Program-made: the position numbers and the translations under genes | Shown here: one piece after another, positions 34,887 to 47,500 of the stretch | Position numbering within the stretch: position 1 is the stretch's first letter | How the letters are laid out: every line of letters starts with the position of its first letter | The notes under the pieces: model-generated | Seen by the model: the letters and a program-made list of their open reading frames with translations, nothing else | Databases searched by the model: none | What the model was told of the DNA's origin: nothing | Source of the DNA: Brugia malayi | Taxonomy: Eukaryota > Nematoda > Chromadorea > Rhabditida > Onchocercidae | Length of the DNA stretch: 64,000 nt | NCBI RefSeq assembly: GCF_000002995.4 | Contig: NW_025062479.1 | Coordinates: 5,387,221-5,451,220, forward strand | Direction of reading: 5' to 3'

Positions 34887-37800
34887 TCATGTCATAAGCT
34901 TGACATAAGAATTATAATTTGATACATCCCTTTTCAAGATCTCACGCACCGGTCCCATCACACGTTCGAATCGTGCTCGATCTAATTTTACACATTTCAA
35001 AGGTGTTTTTGCAATTACGGTTGCAGCTCGAGGTCGATCTAAAAGAAGCGCTATCTCGCCTGAAAAAAGTAAACCTTAGAATTTATACAAATTCTGCCTG
35101 CATCCTGAATAACAGGAACGATAACGCATCGACACTTAGAATGTATCCTTTTCTTTCCTTGGAATGTTTCAAGGGCAGTCTCAGTCGGAAAACTTATGAG
35201 ACTAAATAATTTTCAAAACAAAACGTCAAGAACTTGCCAAAGTAATCGGACGAGGACAAATGTCCGACGATTTCAAAAGGTGCGTCGTCACTTCGTTTCT
35301 GCAATACATCTGCCTGTCCTTCCACAATAATGAAAAACTCATCACCAGGATGTCCCTTAATTCAAAAAAAGAATTAGAAGTTCACCAGTTTGTGAAATAT
35401 AAGTGAGAATATAATGTGAAGAAAACCATTTCCTATTTTAAATATATAAAAAATGCTAAGTACATAAAGATGTTCCCCAAACGGTTCAAACGTAAAGCCA
35501 GTAATGTTCCAAACGGAATGAATGCTTTTTCTTTGTCAAGAATGAACTTTATGGACAAATTTTATGAAAAATGAAAAGGTTTTGAACGAAAAAGAAAATA
35601 ATTTGTAATCTTAAAAATAAAAAATGAGACAGTACATGCGAACCAAACCTGTTCGACGACACGTGTTCCTGGCTCGAAATCACATCTCTCTAAAGCATCA
35701 GCAACATTCGCTCGTTCCCACTTGTCGAGATCAGCTAAAAATTAATCGAGTCTAAATATAAAGTTCTTAAAACTTAGTCACACATGAATGAAATCTCAAA
35801 TTGAAATTCTCTGAAATTTCCTAAAGTCTTAATTTAAAAAAAAAAAAAAAGTACAACACTAACACTGGATAACTACTACTAACGCATATATCGAATAATC
35901 TAAGGTCATAATATAGCAGTAGGCTGCCAGCTTCTTCATCTACCAGCAAGACAAAGCAAAGTAAGCGAAAACGACCTACACAGTATTTGAACTTTCGACA
36001 GAAATTCATCATAAAGCTTCCTCTTCCGCATTGTGGATCCCATGAGGATCTGTCTATAAGTAATACGATCAATAGCCCAACATTTCACTACATCAGATTT
36101 AGCAACTACTGTTGCTGCACGTGGAGTCCCATAGATTAGAGCGAGTTCACCGAAACTACCACCTTCTTTGATGGACAGTGCATATTCACCATTTACAAAT
36201 ACATCTACCTGGAAAGAATTACTAAATAAAGCAACAAATTGCGAGCCTCCATTTTCATAAAATTTCAGCATAAAATGCTATTTATTTGCATGCAAATCCC
36301 GATTCACGAATTTTCTACGGTAATATAAGGAAAGAGTTTCAGTGAAGATTAAAGATTAAAATGAGAGAAAAAAGGAGGAAGTAAGAAATTATAAAAAGGA
36401 CCGATGGCGAAGACACAAGTAGTTTTTTCTGCAACAGAAGATCAAGATAAGCAGCATTTGACTAGTGAAATGAGCTATAAAGAAGTGTTTAGAAAGCTTA
36501 CTTCACCAGAATCAATCACATAGAAATTATCGCCTTCTTCTCCTTGCTCAATGATAGTTTCGTTCTTTTTCTTTTCAACAGGAAACATAGCATCAAATAT
36601 AGCTTTTTGTTCGTCTCCCTAAAGACAATTTAGTTTCACTTCTGCAACATTACGGTTTTTGCAAGTGGAGAAAGTACTTTCAAATTTAAAATCCGGATTC
36701 ACAAAATCAGATTTTAAGTAAATAAAAATATTACTCTTTCTCTATTTAACAAATGAAAACAAAAAAGGAGACACACCATCATTTCTTTACATCATTTATA
36801 AGGTCTCAGGCTAAAATAATGACCCTTCTCTCACGGTTCAAAATACGACTTCCCTTGATTTGCTGTAACTTGTCCCAGACGACAAATTTAAGTGAAAATA
36901 GATTTTCATTGTTTTAAAACGTGCCAAAATATGAAACAAATTCGCTTAACATCTCGAACTATTAATTCGCTCTTCTTTAAAGATCGCTGATATTTCAGGG
37001 ATACTGTAAAGATAAAACTCCTAATCTTTTGAAGGTACTCAGATAACGAAGAACGAAAGTGAATGAGTTCCAAATGAATGAAAAAAAAATAGAAGCAGAA
37101 ACAAACTTCAAGATGCGAAAAGAGAATATTTCTGCACATTGCTGCTTCCAGTGCCCTTCGAGTTTCGTCGTCTTTAGGTATCACAACTTTATCATAATTC
37201 GCAGCTTCATTTTCATCGGGAACCTATAAGAATTCGAAATGGAAATGAACGCTAAACCAAATACACTGCAGCCAGATTCTTCACAAATTTAACGAAAAAC
37301 AAACCTCCGCACTAACAGCAAGACGTCGCCGGTTCCCCTGTTGTATTTTTGGTGGTTCATCAATGGTGTCATCATCATCTGCTGCTGCTTCTGCTCGTGG
37401 AATTGACACCTGCAAGAACAGTAATAACAAAACCCACAACCTGTACGAAAGCCGCAACAATGGGATCAGGAAAATCTGTGTGTCATAAAAGCTTATTAGC
37501 TACTCTCCACTTCATAAACAAATGTTGGGCGTTTTTGGGTCTTTTTAGTGAACAAATAAGGAAGGAAAGGATGTGTACCACAGGAGTTTTGTCGCCGAGC
37601 TTCTGGCTCTGAATAGCATTAGCTGCACAGGCAGTGGTAATAATAGAGGTTGCAGATGTAGCAGAAGCAGCAGTAGCAGCACCTGCACTCATGTTGCGAC
37701 GCCTTTTCAAACTCAAATGTTGTCCCATTTTCAAAATTAGTAATCTGGAATATGCCTACATAAACCACAAATGGGCAGCCAAAAATGCGCCGATTGACCG

Positions 37801-39569
37801 ATTCTCATGTGCGTTTTCGGCTCTCTTGCAGTTGGTGCCTATGTGTGTTATATATATATATATATGTGTACGTCCGTGCACCCGTACCCTAACAATGGTC
37901 GTCAACAGCAGCAAATAACGCTTGCGAGTAGAGCAATAGGAAAAAGCAACGAGAGCTGCAGCAGCTTCATACTACCCACCGATCAATGCAGCATTTATTT
38001 GCTTCGTCAATCATCATCCCGCTCGATTTCATTCCGTCGTTTTCAAAATACACAAACTTCCTCTTTTACCTACTGCAGCCTCACTCTAGTCCTTACTTTA
38101 ACTCTACTTTCTATTTCAACGGGGCTAAGCGCAGAACAGATCGAACCTCCATTATAAAAACATCCTTCCATCTTATTAGATCGCTGAGAAAATGGGTAAC
38201 GTGCATCAGTAACAAACAGTTTGGGGTTATACGTTATATCTATCTAAAGTGAAAAAAAGAGTTGTAGTAATACTTATGAATATGGTATGCAGTATAGACT
38301 GATTAGTGTTACTATAACAACTCTCGTTATTTCACTTATTAAATTACACAATTTGATGAAATGCATCAACCATCTGGCTGCCTTTCAGAAAAATGAACGT
38401 TTAGTTATAAGAACATCCTTCCATCTTATTAATTGTAAATTCCTAATCACCTAATGATACTCAAAGCATGATTCACATGAACAAATTTATGAAAATTAGA
38501 CATATTCACGGACATAAATAAATAAATGTAGATGCAAATACACAATATGAGTTCCGTATTCTACGAAAAGGAATCTGAACGTTCAAATTATCACTTGATA
38601 ACACAAAACACAACAAATTTGAAATAATTCAAATTATCAAGTTAAAATATTTAACTTCACAAAATAGAAACTAGTTTTCAAATTAGTATAATTTTTTTTG
38701 AATGACATTTTACCGAAAGCCCTCCTAGAAGCCAAACAAAATAAGTTCTCCTATGATCAAAAGTCTCGAGAGCAAATTCTAATTATTCAGACTCTGAGTA
38801 TGATTACTCTTTTCTTGCAAAACAAACAAAAAATCTGCGAAGACATCATTTACGTGAGATATACATGAAACAGATATTACCTATGTCTCGTTTAAATTGC
38901 TCAGAAAGGCATTAAAAAGCAAAGGAATATTGAAAATCAAATTACACGTCCTAAGCTATCTAAAATGGTTTCCAAAAAGCATGCGCTAGTCAGAAAATCA
39001 GTAATCCGGTGATGGAATGCTTTCAACAAGTTAGTAAGGTACAAACGACCACTAAAAATTCCCATCTTCCTTTTCAATTGAATAATGCTCTAAACAACAC
39101 GAAAAATATTGCCAGGCACGATAGTGCAGCAATTTTGGAAATTGCATATTGTAATGAAAATGAGAAAAAATTTAATGAAGCTTCCAATAATGGCATACTT
39201 TACTTCAAAAATGTACAGAAACTTTACACATCAGCAGCCAGTGAGGAATGTCGGAGAGTACAACTAAAATTTGTTCCCTGTAATCCTTAAGAGAAAAAAA
39301 CCAAAACCTCCACATCAACTTCAGCTTCGCCATACCTATCAATCCAGCTTCTCTGACCACAAACTTGATATAAAATATCAATAACATGCCTGAGATCGTT
39401 GATTATACAACTTTTCGAAATGTTCTTTGAGGAATAAGATCGGATTTTCAGGTTTGTTTATACACAAGCTAACAATCGCTTCTTTGACCAACTGCTGAAT
39501 ATTATGTCGTTGCACATAGGCTTGACACTGAGCTAGCTGCGCCTCTTCACTGCTGCCCCCGGATGCCAT
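34887..39569 (-). CDS. kin-2: cAMP-dependent protein kinase type I regulatory subunit
   Basis: Minus-strand exons: 39390-39569, 37305-37409, 37107-37223, 36502-36618, 35980-36208, 35649-35734, 35238-35355, 34887-35059; 374 aa, the usual length. It holds the PKA catalytic subunit inactive until cAMP binds. Visible: docking/dimerisation domain (about 11-60, [20 protein letters not shown]), acidic linker, inhibitory pseudosubstrate R88-R-L-A-V92, then two cyclic-nucleotide domains with phosphate-binding cassettes [15 protein letters not shown] (Arg203) and [15 protein letters not shown] (Arg328), ending [10 protein letters not shown]. All cAMP-contact residues I can check are present. One extra residue lies in [11 protein letters not shown] compared with the family KxDVKLWxID. 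Start: ATG giving [15 protein letters not shown], as in nematode KIN-2. Introns 1 and 7 use GC donors. A second first exon lies at 37579-37728. Confidence 0.95.
37579..37728 (-). CDS. kin-2: Alternative first coding exon of kin-2 with MGxxxS N-terminus
   Basis: A 50-codon open exon begins with ATG GGA (37726-37728) and ends at a GT donor (GTG|gtacac, donor at 37577-37578) in phase 0, exactly the phase of kin-2 exon 2 (37305-37409) 169 nt downstream. It encodes [20 protein letters not shown], then an Ala/Ser/Thr stretch and [10 protein letters not shown]. Gly2 and Ser6 fit the N-myristoylation pattern and KRRR gives a polybasic patch. The resulting 364-aa isoform would lack the docking/dimerisation domain but keep pseudosubstrate and both cAMP domains. 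Expression is unproven; the open frame, start, donor and phase are what I see. Confidence 0.55.
38153..38431. repeat. 25-bp direct repeat in kin-2 intron 1
   Basis: ACATCCTTCCATCTTATTA, preceded by TATAAAA or TATAAGA, occurs at about 38153-38178 and 38406-38431, 253 bp apart. Only one base differs across about 25 positions. Confidence 0.75.
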
Positions 39570-42500
39570 ATCCAAAGTAAACTAAAATTTGAAACATAAA
39601 TACTATATCCTGATGAGCCAGAATACGATAACACGACTGTCATTAGAGAAACTAATAAGTGTGCGTAGTAACACATTCCCACAATCCAACCAGCGTACCG
39701 CATGCATTCTTGTTGTATCTAATATTTTATAGTACAACACTGTATTTATACCTAGTATTTGAAAAACTGTTTTTTGGTACACTTGATGACTTATTTGCAC
39801 AGAATTTCCATTATGTAACCTAAATAATGATCAACACTGAATAAGCGAACGAATCCATGCATGCAACCCCAATCTTCCAGAGATGTTTTGCAAACACAGA
39901 AGATCTAACAATCAAGTACAATTCCTAAATGATACACGAAAAGTATCGAGAAAATGCCTAACGATGAATATTATATGAAGGAAATCCTATTTACGCGTAT
40001 TTAATGCAATGCATATAATCTCTAGTCATAGAAACTGTATAAAATCGAAGTGTGCTGCTATTTTAATAAGTGTAGGCCAATTCCTGCCCAACAGTGAAGT
40101 CGAAGAGTCATTTACTTTGACCTCTTATGACTCTTGTGACATCATGTAAATATGTTAGAACGAGAAAATCAAACAATAACATGGGAAAACATTACAAGAA
40201 ATAGACAAGTGCGAAAAATAAAAGACAGTGAAAAAAAAAAGTGGCAACGAAAAAAGATAAAGGAGAGACTATTTCTGGATAAGAGTAATTTACCTTTACC
40301 AAACATCTTATATCCACCAACAAACAAGTACGACAAAAAACATGGACATCATTGACGTCCATATGTTTCATGCGTATCACAGATGCTTTTTAAATTCATC
40401 ACTCTGCATTACCTCTAATGACTAAAAAATGTCTGTCCAGTTTGATGTCGAATTACTCAACCAACATTATTCACGACAACAAAACACCTGCTAACAATAA
40501 TTGCATAATTATTACACAGTAACTGTTATGAGATTTAAAATGGCTTCCTTTATTTTTGATACGTTTCGTTCCTGACTATAAACGCTCTCAGCCAATGATG
40601 GTCCTTTAATAAGACCTAACAAAGAGAAGCAGTAAACTGTGAAGCTTTAATGCTGTTATCTAAGGAGGATAATTTAAATGGCAATCTGTGCAACCGAAAA
40701 TGCACTGTAACAATAAATCAAACAAAATCCTAAAGATGTTTTAATCGAGATTCCATAATTCAAAATTCATTTACTACCAAGCTTTGTGAGTGTCCTACTC
40801 AACAAAAAGACCATCCCATAATCAAGAAATTTCAACAGAGTTATAAACAATTTTACTATTAGCATAATCAAAAATACAATAACCGAATAGCACAACTACT
40901 GTAAAGTGAAAAATTAAAGCACCTCACAGTAACAACATCTGCATCGTCGTAGAGGTAACAGACAAGAACATTCAAGCGTCGAAAACCTAATAAGTGAATA
41001 AATTAAACTGAATTACACGACAAGTGACATCTGCAGCAATAGCAACCTTCCACTTTACCGCACATATGACCTACACGACATGAAAGAAAGACAACAACGG
41101 CATCAACACTTGAACAACCTTTTTAAAAAATATTAATGGCAAAGATCTAATCAATTTATATTACTGTTACCCTAACAGACGTGTGTTATCAGTCTGCAAC
41201 AAAGAAGTAGGCTTTTCTTAACTGCAGAATAAATGAACCAAATGCCGTAAAATGAATCACATTAGCTTACGTCCGCAAATGCTACCACAACACAAAATTT
41301 TAAAAGAGATCTATAATCCGAAGTATTCAATCAAATCGGACGAAACAACAACAGTATCACAAATAGTAAAGAAATAACGCATTTTATTAATCAACCTATT
41401 TTTGTTGAAGAGTATTTTTTCACTGGAAGAGGTCGTAAACGCTATAAAAAGCCGCTATAAAGTGTTATTTCAGTCATTCCACATATAAAAAAGATTTTGA
41501 CAACTGATTAACTGCACCCAAATATGTAGCACAGAGAGAGTCACAGAGTAAGGGAAAAAATGGTATGAAATGAGTGAATATTTGAATTACCTCATATCAA
41601 CACAAAATTACTACTAAACGATGACTGATAAAAACAAAAATGACAGGACATTCAGATTGACAGCAAATAAATATATGTCCTCACTTCCTCATTTACTTCG
41701 CAAGAAACGGAGCAAACAATGTACGTAGCATAAAACAGATCTAGTGAAACAGATAATCTCAACATTAAAGTAGAAACAGGACAATTTCGCAAGCTAACAC
41801 ATTTTCGTAACTTAATGAAGCAGTACAATTAAATTATGAAACCACGGCAAAATTCTGCCCCGTTTACTTTAGTTCCGCGCAAGATACGAGTGATAAACAC
41901 TTTGCCTCGCAAAAATCGTAACAGCACAACGTACTTTTCATGTTTTTCCTCACAGCGAACATGCTCTAATTGACAGCACGGAGATACATAAATCGATCAA
42001 TAACAACATGAGTAGGGAAGGGGAGATGGGACAAATAAGTAAGTGTGATGCTGAAAAGAAAGTGAACTGGAAATGTTGATTGTGCACTAAATGATAGGTG
42101 AAGCTGTGATGCGGAATTATTCCGGTAGAAACAAACCGGATCTGCATCCCAAGTGCGTATGAAACGTAAAGTATCTAGAACAAGTGAAATGAACCAAATT
42201 AGCAATAACCACAGCCACAGAAATGAAAAGAAAGGAATGAGGGACTAGCAAAGGGAATACCCAGGATGCTTGCTGATTAGAGGGTAAACAATACTGGACG
42301 ACATGCATCCTAAACTGACAATGCATACCTATGAAATAGAGAAAGAGCAAGAATGCGGAGGTGACAGAACCACCCAACACGATGACGGTGATTGCAGTAG
42401 TTCTAACTACTGCTCTCCTATTGCAGCTGCAGCGTGTACCAAACATGTATTCACTGCCAGTAACTGAAAGGAACGCTCGGTTCCTCTTGCAGCAGCCGCT

Positions 42501-42766
42501 CTTTGCTTACAAGATCACTCAACTTAGATTCTTGCGCTGCAAGCCAACCTCTTCTTAATTCCTTCTTGTCTGCAGCAAAAGTGTTTCTGCAAAACGGATG
42601 CTGCTGCTAATAACAAAGTCGCTCCATTGTGGCAACCAAATTTAGCCGCACATACTTGCCACAAACTCTTATACATACGTACATATGTACATGCATGCAG
42701 ACACAATATGGGCATAATTTTTATATGTCAAATACATCAAGCACACAAATTGCATGAATTTTGCAT

Positions 42767-42811
42767 ATGTGTGTGTGTATGTGTGTATGTGGGTGTGTGC
42801 ACATGTGTGTG
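42767..42811. repeat. TG-rich microsatellite
   Basis: An interrupted (TG)n tract with TATG and GGG interruptions lies in the kin-2 upstream region. Confidence 0.9.
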
Positions 42812-44490
42812 AATGCAGTTGTTCTAGATCGGGTAACGATAAATGTAAACATCAGTGACGTACTTTCAAGAGTGCTTTCAATCCAAAGCCAATTACGACT
42901 TTTAGCGCAATGCTAACAAAACAGGTACATATTTGTAAACTATCCAACGCTCCGATGAAGTCACTCCATTCCTAATTGAATTTTCACGGTGGTAGTAATC
43001 GTCCTTGCAAATAAGGAATTGGGTAGAAACTGAAGACATTGTGCCGATACAAGCTGAATTTGTTTCTCATCACTATTATTGCTGCCACTTGTAGCTGCTA
43101 AAAAGTAGAGCGTAAATCGTTGATGGGCACTTTCCAGTTTTTTGTTCAGCCCTTATTTACCACCTAATAGATGAAGCTCAAAATTCTGTACCAGTTCTTA
43201 AAAAGCATCACTCTCACATTTGAAATTTGCTGATGCCTGGTCAAGGAAATTTATACGAAACAACTGTAATAACCATTTACCACTTAATGAAGACAATACC
43301 ATTAGCGCATGAAGTATAGATCTCCTTGTGACCATACCAGTTCACTTCAAACATTCTAGGTATTTCTTGAAATTACATAATGTTTGATGTCTCACCAATA
43401 TCAGTTTCGCAGACATACAACTAATAACAGAATAAGATTGGAAGAGACAAATACGGCATTCTGCTAAGTTAAACAGTGTAATGGAGGAAAATCTTATCTA
43501 ACCGATGCATCCATCCCAAGCAATGCATATTTTGACTTTTGTTTCCTGTTCCGTCCCTCATTCACTCCTTCAAAACATTCACATCATCACATATCATTTA
43601 CCTTCCTTAGTTTCACTTATTTTGTTCTCTCATTTACACGGACGATAACGCATTTCCGAATGATACACAATCTTCATTGTCTACCCACATCTTTTAGTAG
43701 GTTTATTCTTGGGGTCATTGGCAAGTATTATTTTGGAATTCAGTTCCATTCATGAAATCATGAAAAAGGTTGTACTTCTGAGTTTACGCAATCATTTGCC
43801 TCAAATACCAAACTATACGTTGCTGACACGATTGCTATGATAAACTCATGATTATGTTAAACCAATGAATGTATCTTGGTCACCTGTTTTTTTTTTTGAG
43901 CCTGATTCGCAGTAAACTTTGACATTTTTTGCTATTAATTCCAAATATTTGATGCATATTCCACTTTTCAGACCAATAAATTCATTACGCTTATAGGAAA
44001 AGTATAACCTTATCATGTAAATGGTGACGTGGTTTCCACCGTAATTTAACGAAAAATGTTGAAAGTCATTTCTATGATAATTTCTTAGGAGATGGAAATA
44101 TCCAATAACTTTTAATTGTTTCTACATATTAAGGATTTACTTGGTTTTGACTTCTGACGTAACAAAACCAGGATTTTGTGCTTTTCCTAGCTTGAAGCAA
44201 ACTTCTTTTTTTGTTTAAATTTTCCTTAAAGATCAGTGTCAGCGTTCATTATCGCAAAAATTGGTAGTATATTTCTGTGCGCTTCCTTAACAAAGCAAGA
44301 TTGATGTGAGTGAAGCGAATCTACGTCAAAAATTAGGGCTGATTGAAGATCACATGCGGAGGGGAAACTTTATCGTCTTGGAATTATGGGATGTTGTCAT
44401 GTGTCTTTGTTGATATGACTGGTTTAAATATTATTGCTTTACAGCGGTACAAGAAAATCAATTAATTATTGAAATTCAAACATTTGGTCG

Positions 44491-44536
44491 AAAACCAAAA
44501 AAATAGGCACATCCAGAAAACCAAAATTAGGCACAT
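44491..44536. repeat. Two-copy 26-bp tandem repeat
   Basis: AAAACCAAAAAAATAGGCAC at 44491 recurs as AAAACCAAAATTAGGCACAT at 44517. It lies just beyond the 3' end of the channel gene. Confidence 0.7.
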
Positions 44537-44582
44537 TCTTGGGACTTGCAGAAGACGTTTTATTTCAAAGTCAGAAGTATAT

Positions 44583-47500
44583 CTAGTGCAGAAGTAGTCC
44601 ATTCATATAATAACCCCAATATATCATGTTGAACGTTGCATACACCACTGAAAATTCCTTAAATCACATTTCGATTCATCGAATTTGCTTTTATTATATG
44701 ACAGATGATTAGAATTAAATAAAAATTTAGAAATTCGAAAAATGTCTATTTATTTAATGTGAGGATTGTGCTGTTCTCTTGACACGTTTCATATTCTCAT
44801 CTGTTATGAGAAGCAAACTCGTCCAGAAATAAGAATGGGAAGTTTCTAATTTATAACGATTTTTTAAATTTCGGTAAAAAAACTGATCGAAGTTTTTCTG
44901 AAACTAGCGAAGAAGACGTAAAGATCACAATTAAAATAAACTACCATATACGATTCTATAGCATAACCAACTTACGAGGAAAGCTTGTTCTGGAATATAG
45001 GTCTAGTTTTTCACTATCCAGAATGGATAATTTCCTCTGAAAATAGAGATCTAAAAGATATTTATTGGTTAAGATCCTGATTTGAGTCGTCTTTAAAAAT
45101 TACTTTAATTCAAGATGTAGCATGATGCATGTTCCAGAAACCTGAAGTTATATTCATTTAAAGAGTTCAAGTCATAAGTAATTTAATTACAGAGTTCATG
45201 CGTACAGCATAATACTTTGCTATTAACATCATGAAAGAATCTCAGAAGACCGCTTCTAATCTCTCAAGACAGTCTCACATTTCTGTGTTCCATACTACTA
45301 CCATAAATGGAAGGGTTGTTGCTCTGGATTTTGCTAATATAAAAAGCAGGAAAGTAACATTTTTCTGCATATGATTCGGTTTGGTATCTGCTCGACCTTC
45401 GTGCCGATTCATAAAACCAACCATCGCAAGTTCGATCAGCGATGCAAAAATGAAAGTCATCCCACTGCAACTACGGTTCGTATTCTTTTTTTTCAAAATA
45501 AAGAAAAAATGATGGAAATTTCAAAAACCAATTTTCGACTTTTGGTGAGGACACATCAGATTTCTATGCAATTCAGTGTACATAGTTGTTATCTTTGTTA
45601 ATAGTTTTCAATAGTTTTGATTTCAGTCGTCAAATTATCAAATTAACGACAAATAATGTTTTCCTCTTTGTTGCTGATATCACATTTATTTCTAATATGA
45701 ATGTGAAATATATTCCTTAATTATTTTATATGAATTTTCGACATAAATGACGTAAAAAAGTGTCGGAAAAACTTACTGTATGTTTCCCTGTTTTACTGAA
45801 GGAAGTTTTGAGTGATATTTGAAATTTTGGTGCTAGTGAAAGGAAGGAAAATTGAATCTGATAAGGTTTAGATCTTTTTTAATAGCTTCATTAGACAAAT
45901 ATCCACAAACATGAAGTTGTCATCTTTTTGTACCGTTAGAAGTTGAAAGGAATGAAAATCTCAAAAAAGATATGAAGTTCTGTTTTTAATGAACTTCTTT
46001 ACCACTATACTCAGTGGCAAGGATTAGATAATCTAATCATATTTGTAGGGTGGTTGCTTATCTGAGTAAGTAATGAGACAAAATAGTTAGTGTTCAGACT
46101 TAATTAGACTATAAAAAATGTCCAAAAATAAGTGTTAAATATTCAGAATGTGTGTATTTATTTCTTTAAGGACGAATGCAATCATTTCAGGTGATGACAC
46201 AGTTTTAAAAAATGATAAAAGCAATGAGATAAGTTGGAAAATAAGGTTGGCTGATTGCTGATGCATAAATTCCAAATAAATTGAAGTGAAGGACAAAAAA
46301 TAAGACTAAATCTTCTAGTTTGCTGGTAATGAAAGAGGTTGCTAACTTTTTGAGAATTAAATTTTTGCAAATATTTTGCAGAAGTTAATATATATATATA
46401 AATAATTTAAAGGCTTACCTTAAAACCCATATATCAATTGCCTGCAATAAAATTTATTACTCAATTTTATGTACTATTATAGGAACTTGAAAGAATTTCA
46501 AAAGTTTTAGAGTTTAAGTTAGAAATTGTGAAAAGAAGAATCAATACTCCGTGTTGTATTGTGGAAATTTAAGGAAAAACATCATTTTTTCTTTTCCAGG
46601 AAAATCCAGAATTATCAATAAATGTGAAGTTTAAAAATAATTTGGGAATTTACCTTAATGTATGATACTCGTGGCAGATTCCTTATAATGTTTCCAAACT
46701 GGAATGTCATTGCAAGTAGAGAATTGACACCAATCATAGTGCGAGCTGGCATTGCTCGCGGACTCATATAAAAAGGTATCCATGAGATAAATATCGTTAA
46801 ATACGTTGGGATGTATCCTGAACGATATAAATTATTCTGATTAATAATTTTCTTTTTTTTTTGCAAAAAACTCAATAATAATTTAAGAACAAACTTACCT
46901 TGTAAAATATACCATCCATACCTTCTTTTGAAAGTAAATGAAACAGTAAGTTCATCCCATAAGCCCGCTGCATACTCCTACAAATTACATTGTAATTGAC
47001 AATAAATTTAAATTTGAAGCTGATACAGCATATTTTTAGTCTCTAATAATTAAGAAGCGATTATATAAAAAAGATTACAGCTTCAATGACAGAAGTTGTG
47101 TAGTTGACCAAAGTAAAATCTGGTAATTCGATATCCTTAAACATCAGTACAGAATGAGGTTCATTCCATTTCATTCGTACTTCCTGAATGTTGTAATTAT
47201 AGGATTCAAATGTTAGCATACACGATATAGAATCCATTGGAAAGTTGCGCAAATCCATATGACACGGACCCGTGCTCTTAATACGCCAACATGACCATAT
47301 TGAGCCTGAAATACCAAATTACAGAAAGAAAAAGGAAAGTGTCGCTTACAAGACTTAGATCCAATAACTGATATGATCATTTATCATTAAAAATATTAAA
47401 TGTTCAAATGTCATTTTTGCTAACTAAAAAAAGACGAAATAAACATTTCTCTTCACTTTTATCATCGTTTGCATCTTTAAAGACAGAAGTTCCAAAACTT

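Larger units (their letters stand above)
39570..44582. other. 5-kb region upstream of kin-2, downstream of the channel gene
   Basis: No exon could be tied to a known family. The minus strand upstream of kin-2 should hold its main promoter and perhaps untranslated exons. At 42328-42558 the base composition is less AT-rich and both strands carry short open frames with hydrophobic starts (see findings). A TG-rich simple repeat lies at 42767-42811 and a 26-bp tandem pair at 44491-44536. Confidence 0.45.

Noticed and set aside
37634..38157. Overlapping plus-strand open frames of 94 and 116 codons.
   Set aside because: They are antisense to or beside the alternative kin-2 exon, with no family resemblance or splice logic.
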